64,000 nt of DNA. It comes from Anagrus nilaparvatae (taxonomy: Eukaryota; Arthropoda; Insecta; Hymenoptera; Mymaridae). The stretch spans positions 4,030,001 through 4,094,000 of the forward strand of contig JAKSXM010000014.1 in NCBI GenBank assembly GCA_022575985.1, given 5' to 3'. The translations under genes and the position numbers were made by a program. The notes below the pieces were generated by a model that made no database searches, was not told the DNA's origin, and was given only the letters and a program-made list of their open reading frames with translations. Shown here in pieces: positions 57,941 through 64,000 of the stretch. How positions within the stretch are numbered: the stretch's first letter is position 1; each line of letters opens with the position of its first letter.

Positions 57941-59059
57941 GAGAAATAAAAATAAAATTTAGTACATATACACACTTAAATATTACTTGAAAGGATAACT
58001 TAACAAATGTATTTAGAAACATCATTTTAATCATCACTTGTATAATATGTATTGCCATAAACACAATTCTAATGCTGAAAAATAAAAACAAAGAAATTAC
58101 GTTCTTTACATAAATTTAAAAAAAATATTGAAACTTTTTATACTTATCTGAATCAAACTTTTGTTTATTTAAGTATATCAACCCAAAGAATTAAAAACAT
58201 ATCTGAAAAAAATAATAACAAATTTATAAACACATAGCCATTAACCTAGCGCAGTCGACTAGCAGACTAACCCTGGACTAACCTAACTATACTACTTAAA
58301 GTCTTCTAGTTTAAATTTAAGCGCGTAATTTAAAACAACTTTTTAAACTTTTTTTACTATTTTTTTAAAAACGTGGATAAAAATAATAAATAATCTTATA
58401 TAAATTTGTAAATTTATATTATTTTTAATTATTATTTTTATGCAAAATTTTTAAAAAGATGATACAGTAAGTTCTATTAAATTAAGTACTCAAATTTAAA
58501 CTAATACTTGTTTTTCAGCAGTATTGACTTTTAATTACCTTACAATAAGCATACATTGCTGTTAACAAATTTGTTATTATCTTTTCTCAGATAAAAATTA
58601 ATATATTAAGGCACGCAGGTAGAATTTGATTTAGGTAATTAAAAAAATGTTAATATATTCTTTTTAAAGAATATGGGAAAATAAAATTATACTTTGATTT
58701 TTTTCAGAATTAAGAAAGATTAAAATATATTTGAAGATTCAGATATTTTAATCAAATTTAGAAACTTAAATTTAATATTTTCTCAGCATACTTTAGTAAA
58801 TTATTATATAAGAATCTTTAGCAAACGATCTTGCTATGGTGAAAAAGAAATTAAAACAATCTAAACCCTATTATTTTTATTAATGCAGATAAAAACTTTT
58901 ATTTAAATAATTATTTATGAATACTGTAAATAATAAATAATAGTTTTCAATTTATGAGAATGTGGATCCCATCAAGGTTATTAAAGAGAAAATACTCAAT
59001 AAATGTGATCGTGCCTGAAATAAAAAAGCCTTAGCTTTTTTATAATTCTTTGCGATTTT
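57941..59059. other. Non-coding AT-rich stretch
   Basis: No gene is recognised. It should contain the unknown 5' boundary of Helitron B. Confidence 0.4.
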
Positions 59060-60074
59060 TTTGTTCTAAAAACCTCCTTTGTAAAGTTTAAAGTTCATTT
59101 TTTCAATTTTCTAGGTCCTCTATCTTGGGAAATCGGGTCCGCTAAATCGAAAAATCGGAAAATTTTTTAGGTTAAAAAACTGGTTATTTTCTGTTGAATA
59201 TTCGTTTTTTTTGCCCTAAAAATTCCTTTGTAAAGTTAAAATGGTATTTTAGTTTATTTTTCAAGTTTTTTGGTCCGCCACCTTGAAAAATCGGGAAATG
59301 TTTATGGTTGAAAAATTGGATATTTTCTACTGAATATTTGTTTTTCTTGATCTAAAAAATCCCCTTGTAAAGTTGAAAGTTCATTTTTTCAAGTTTTTTG
59401 GTCTGTAATTTTGGAAAATCGGAAAATATATTTGTGTGGAAAACGTTTCTACTTGGAATGATTATTTTCATCTTAAAAGTCCTTATTTTATCATGCTTTA
59501 TGTCTTATATTTGACATTTTGTGTTTTTAACGCCCTTGTAATGTCAAAAATTTATTTTTTTGAGTTTTTCGGTTCGTAATATTGAAAAATCGGAAAATTT
59601 TTTAGGCTAAAACACTGGATATTTTCCACCGAATATTTGTTTTTCTTGCTTTAAAAAACACCTCTCTAAAGTTAAAAGTTCATTTTTTCAAATTTATCGG
59701 GTCGCCATCTTGGAAAATCGGAAAATATATTTGTGTGGAAAATGAAAAATTATACCTCTAGGGTATCCTCTTCTACCTGGAATGATTATTTTCATCTTAA
59801 GAGTTCTTATTTTATCATGTTTTATGTCAAAAATTCATTTTTTCAAGTTTTTTAGTCCGCCATCTTGGGAAATCGAAAAATTTTTTAGGTTAAAAAACTG
59901 AATATTTTCCACCGAATATTCGTTTTTTTGTCCTAAAAACCTCCTTGTAAGGTTTAAAGTTCATTTTTTCAAATTTATCGGGCCGCCATCTTGGCAAATC
60001 GGAAAATATATTTGTGCGGAAAATGAAAAATTATACCTCCAGGGTATCCGCTGCAACCTGGAATGATTATTTCA
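59060..60074. repeat. 'CCGCCATCTTGG' family, six or more units
   Basis: Units of about 130-150 bp share 'tcattttttcaagttttt', 'ggtccgccatcttggaaaat' and 'ccaccgaatattcg'. 'cctggaatgattattt' recurs at about 59455, 59778 and 60057, the last abutting the foldback arm. Same family as 3835-4190 and 49605-49920. Confidence 0.75.
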
Positions 60075-61865
60075 ATATTTCCCATTTTCACGAAATTTTT
60101 CATTTTCAATTTTCCGGATTTCCTTGTCACCTAATGAAAATTTTGACCAAATTTTTGGATTCCTCGAGAAATTTTACTAAAGACCCCTTTTTGGAAAATT
60201 TTTGGATTTTTTCATAACGCTACACAAATAAAAGAAATAGCAAAATACTTAATAACTACAAAATACGACAATGTTAAAAAATAGGGTTTTTTCGTAATCT
60301 TTAATTCAAAGCTGCAACCTCGACAGTTAACCAAAATACTTCCAATTGGTCTCATTTTTTTCGTGTAAGTGTCACCTTTCAATTCTCGTACACCGCAAAT
60401 TTTTTTAATTCATTCTCTCACGGCGATAGTCAATAAACCAAACGCCTATTCTTAACCCAAAATGAACAATTTTTAAATGGCTGCCAAAATTCTAATTTTT
60501 GATAGAAATGGGTTCTGTAGGCCTTGAAATTTTTCTACAAGCACTAAGTTTCCAAAAAATTTTTACTCGTTTTTTTATAGTTATTTGTTTCGCAGATATG
60601 TTAATTTAAAGTCAGAGTCCCATTTTTAGGGTTTTTGAAAAAAAGTCAATTTTAATCTTTATCTTTAATAAGGGCATATCTTAGAAACTATTTAATGAAA
60701 AAAGACGAGTAAAAATTTTTTGGAAACAGTGCTTGTAGAAAATTTTCAAGGCCTACAGAACTCATTTCTATCAAAAATTAGAATTTTGGCAGCAGTTTAA
60801 AAATTGGTAATTTTGGGGTAAGAATAGGCGTTTGGTTTATTGACGATCGCCGTGAGAGAATTAATTAAAAAAAATTGCGGTGTACGAGAATTGAAAAGTG
60901 ACACTTATAAAAAAAAAATGAGACCAATTGGAAGTATTTTGGTTAACTGGCGAGGTTGCAGCTTTGAATTAAAGATTACGAAAAAACCCTATTTTTTAAC
61001 ATTGTCGTATTTTGTAGTTATTAAGTATTTTGCTATTTCTTTTATTTCTATAGCGTTATGAAAACATCCAAAACTTTTCCAAACAGGGGCTCTTTATTAA
61101 AATTTCTCGAGGAATCTGAAAATTTGGTCAAAATTTTCATTAAGTGACAAGGAAATCCGGAAAATTGAAAATGAAAAATTTCGTGAAAATGGGAAATATT
61201 GAAATGGATTTTTTAAGTACTTAAAAGGCAAATACTCGCTAAAATTTTTTTTTAAGTAATAAGTACATACAAAAACAAAAATTTTAAGATCGGTTAGGAA
61301 AAAAAAAAGTTACGACTGTATGAAAAATCTGCGTTTGAAAAAAATGAGTTTTCTTAGTTTTTCTAATTTTCCGGTTTTCCTTGAGGTTTTTTTGAAAAAC
61401 TGGTGGCAGATTCGGATTCAGCGGGAAATTTTACATAAGACATAGTCAAGAAAACCATTTTTCAGCTTTATTCAGAGCGTAGAAAAAATGAAATCGAAAA
61501 TTGTCATTATTGAAAATTATTTTTTTTTAAAACCATATAAGACCAAAAAATAGCCGCCATCTTGTACCCTTTGAACCTAAAACCTTAAAATTTGGTATGG
61601 TATCATATGAACGTATACCAAACCCAACCCAATTAGTTTTTTTCAAATCTCCGACTTTTACCTTTCCATTAGTAAAGTTTCATTAAGAATTACTCATATA
61701 ATAAATACAATTTATCATATATATTCAATTATCATCGGATGATAAAATATTATTCTAAATAATATATAATAAGAAATAAGGTTTGACTTAAGAATTTATA
61801 ATATATATTTTTGAATTTATTAAAATTTAAAATATTTAAATACTTTTGATAATTTTTTTCTGTCA

Positions 61866-62405
61866 GATTTGAGGGATTTTATTGCCAAATGTCTTTTGAG
61901 CAACAAGAGATCTCGATAGTCAGCTAAGCAATTACTAGAGGATCGATTTATAAAAATACCATTAGAAACAGACTTGACCCCATCTAGACTAAATTGCATA
62001 AATGAACAAAAAAGAAATCAACCAGAGCAGGAACCCGACAACGATATTCACATGCATTTACCAGCTTTTAAAGGACAATCAAGAATTCATAATGAATTTC
62101 AAGTATTAAAGTGTTTAGGTTAAGGAGCTTTTGTGGCGTTTTAAAAGTAAAAAATAAGTAAGATGGTGGAATTTATGCTATTAAAAGAATTAAATTAAAC
62201 CCAAAAAATAAATTATTAAATAGGAAAATAATTCGAGAAGTTAAATTGCTCTCTCCATTAAATCATGAAAATATAGTCAGATATTATAATTCATGGATTA
62301 AAAGTGGAAAATATGATAAAGAAAATGATTATACTCCATGAACTACACCCTTCATCAATAAAATATCTAGTCCAATCGATCCAGAAAAACGTCAAAACTC
62401 TTAGA
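61866..62405 (+). pseudogene. Gcn2: GCN2 pseudogene, part 2 (end of pseudokinase, start of kinase domain)
   Basis: After a good acceptor ('ttttttctgtcag', ending 61865) the frame gives 'LRDFIAKCLLSNKRSRW' and 'LLEDRFIKIPLETDL', the end of the pseudokinase domain, then 'RIHNEFQVLKCLG' (start of the true kinase domain; the glycine loop is broken by a stop and frameshift near 62122), then 'YAIKRIKLNPKNKLL' with the ATP-binding lysine, 'REVKLLSPLNHENIVRYYNS' with the alpha-C glutamate, and 'WIKSGKYDKENDY' before a stop at about 62340. Later kinase parts are absent. The order matches GCN2, and the spacing to part 1 is explained by the large foldback and Helitron in the intron. Confidence 0.82.
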
Positions 62406-63143
62406 GGTATATTTAAATATTTATTAAATTTTTTTCACAGGGCACGGAGAGAGACCCTTGATGGAAACCCACTGTTTGGTTACTGCGCAAGCGTATAGAC
62501 CTGCTATATTTCTCATAAAAATAAAACATGTCAGCTTATAATATTATTTTATTATTAAGAAATTAAGAAATTAATATAATTATGTGATATTCAGTAGGAG
62601 GCCGCGCGAGGGAAACCCGACAGAGGGCCAGATGATTGAAGGTGGCAAAACCGTAGCTCCTTTTGATCGGGTAATTTAGAAAGCGATGATGATTAAAATT
62701 TTGTGTAAGAAAATTAAAAAACTAAAAACGATTAAAATATAGGGTAGAGGCACCGGTTACTACAGGACGACAAAAATTGTAATAAAACTAAATGATTTTA
62801 TTTTTCTAAAATCTGGAATCCTTTTAAGGATCACTTTTTTAAATGGATAATGTAAAATTTAAACAAACATTAATAAAAATATATAGCTAGTGACAGCTGT
62901 CAACTATCAATATCAATTTTTGGATTATAATAGTTTATAGACTCGATAAGAAATATAATTTGTAAAAAAGTAAAAAACGATTTTTTGCGAGTGAATGTTT
63001 TTAATATTTTTTAAACTTCAGACGTTTTGAAGCATATAGCTTCCTTTTCAATAAGAAATAACAAAATTTTTACATAAAAATACAAAAAATGTATTAATCA
63101 ATAAAAACTATAGCATAACCAATAATAAAGAATGACAATTTAA

Positions 63144-63181
<38 letters not shown>

Positions 63182-63229
63182 ATATTAAATATATTTTAAA
63201 TATATTTGGGCATATCCATTACTTTTCAT
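62406..63229. other. Non-coding; poly(T) run
   Basis: A T-run of about 30 lies at 63147-63176. 62440-62660 is less AT-rich ('ggccgcgcgagggaaacccg') but matches no RNA gene I can identify. Confidence 0.4.
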
Positions 63230-64000
63230 ACAAAAGTGTGCGCACCCATGACTCCGATCGGGCTCAAATTTTCAGGGGTGATTTGAAGTAATAAAAAACT
63301 CAGCCAGCCAAAATTTCAGCCATTTTACAGGACGGGTTGCCGAGATACAAGCTCTAAAAGGTCCAAAAATAGCTGTTTTTAGCCAATTTTCAAAAATTTA
63401 CTGGGCTTCGAGGATTAGTCCAAAAAACATCCAGCTGGTCTCATTTTTTTCCTTGAACTTTCAACTTTTACCAAAAAAATTTTCAAAAAGTTTCGTGGAG
63501 TTGATTTTTACTGGCATTGATTAACGTAAGATTCATTTTATCGAAAAATGCTGATTTTTGAACTTAAATTGTGACTCAGCATCATTAGCTAAAGAATTCC
63601 GGTTGGTCTCATTAAAAACGTCTAGCAAAGACCTTTCAAATGAGATCTTAAACGTTAAAAAAGCTTATCAGCGACCGGAGATATAAGCAATTGAAAGTTT
63701 GCTATTTCCAAAAATATCGATTTTTTAACAACTTTAATCGTCTACAAAATTTTTCTCTGAGCATTTAAAGAGCTGAAAATTTCAGGGAAGCTTCTTTTGA
63801 TATTAAAAAAAATTCCCTAAAAATTTGGGCAATGGTATTGGCTTCTGTTTGTAGATATAAGACTCTGAAAATGTGTAATAATTGGACCAATATTGGCCAA
63901 TAATTGGTTAAGGGGTCAATCAAAAAATTTTTCTTCTTCGATATTCGAATAGCCAGGGAAAAATGAGCTGATTTTAAAAAAAAAATTTTTATTTTTGAAC
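63230..64000. other. Probable repeat running off the window edge
   Basis: Sequence such as 'ctccgatcgggctcaaatt' and 'ggtctcatttttttcc' resembles in style the inner arms of the foldback at 60300-60950. It ends with 'cgaatagccagggaaaaa', also at 4673-4693. No coding frame is seen. The element is incomplete here. Confidence 0.4.

Larger units (their letters stand above)
54519..61703. repeat. Large foldback interrupted by Helitron B
   Basis: The outer ends 'tatatgagtaattctta' are inverted. The left arm is in two parts, 54519-54960 and about 60075-60590. The right arm is continuous, about 60700-61703. Landmarks are 'aaatggcggctatttttcgg' at 54658 mirrored at about 61560 and 'ccaattggtctcattttttt' at 60345 mirrored near 60925. 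The insert between the left-arm parts begins exactly at the Helitron 3' end. About 55 bp of left arm next to the insert's right edge are missing compared with the right arm. No frame is conserved in the arms. Confidence 0.88.

Noticed and set aside
62440..62660. GC-richer patch considered as an rRNA or tRNA fragment
   Set aside because: I could not match any conserved rRNA block or fold a cloverleaf.

Overview
This is a strongly AT-rich, gene-poor stretch of animal nuclear DNA, most likely from an insect. It shows no prokaryotic features. The repeats are Penelope-like elements with GIY-YIG endonuclease, Helitrons with a Pif1-like helicase, non-LTR retrotransposon tails, a piggyBac-type MITE, foldback elements and satellite-like arrays. 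That mix with this base composition would suit a parasitoid wasp or a similar insect, but the sequence does not fix the species. I see no intact gene. The host-derived pieces are a decayed GCN2 (eIF2-alpha kinase) copy at the right and one candidate exon at 33812-33964 on the minus strand.

Layout. 1-10.4 kb: small foldbacks, a Helitron remnant on the minus strand (2034-3752), a TIR element and MITEs. 10.4-19.2 kb: large palindromes. The one at 13035-16915 holds a truncated LINE, which holds a TA-flanked TIR element, which holds a 192-bp element with a 9-bp target duplication. 20.2-27.8 kb: three broken Penelope-like copies in both orientations, two with hammerhead-ribozyme-like motifs downstream, interrupted by a LINE tail and two DNA transposons. 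28.8-32.1 kb: two more palindromes; the second encloses a third hammerhead motif. 34.5-37.1 kb: a 1.34-kb element built of CCGTAT/ATACGG palindromic units, next to a foldback made of 140-bp tandem units. 38.2-41.7 kb: a piggyBac-type MITE, a nearly perfect palindrome with 288-bp arms, a hairpin MITE and a non-autonomous Helitron. 43.0-49.0 kb: a LINE reverse-transcriptase remnant cut by a 4.9-kb Helitron-like insertion that carries two satellite arrays (about 103-bp and 111-bp units). 50.0-52.3 kb: another foldback of tandem units (about 152 bp) and a palindrome. 53.7-62.4 kb: the GCN2 pseudogene, whose presumed intron holds a MITE and a large foldback that itself took in a second Helitron with Rep (HUH) and helicase remains.

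How the parts fit together. The window is a record of nested transposition. Several insertions can be reconstructed because removing them with one target copy restores the host element's reading frame or palindrome arm. The most interesting functional signals are the small catalytic-RNA motifs near Penelope-like elements, the recurring palindrome-of-tandem-repeats architecture (like Drosophila Foldback elements), and the satellite arrays carried inside a Helitron. Coordinates of palindrome arms and decayed elements are by eye and may be off by tens of bases.
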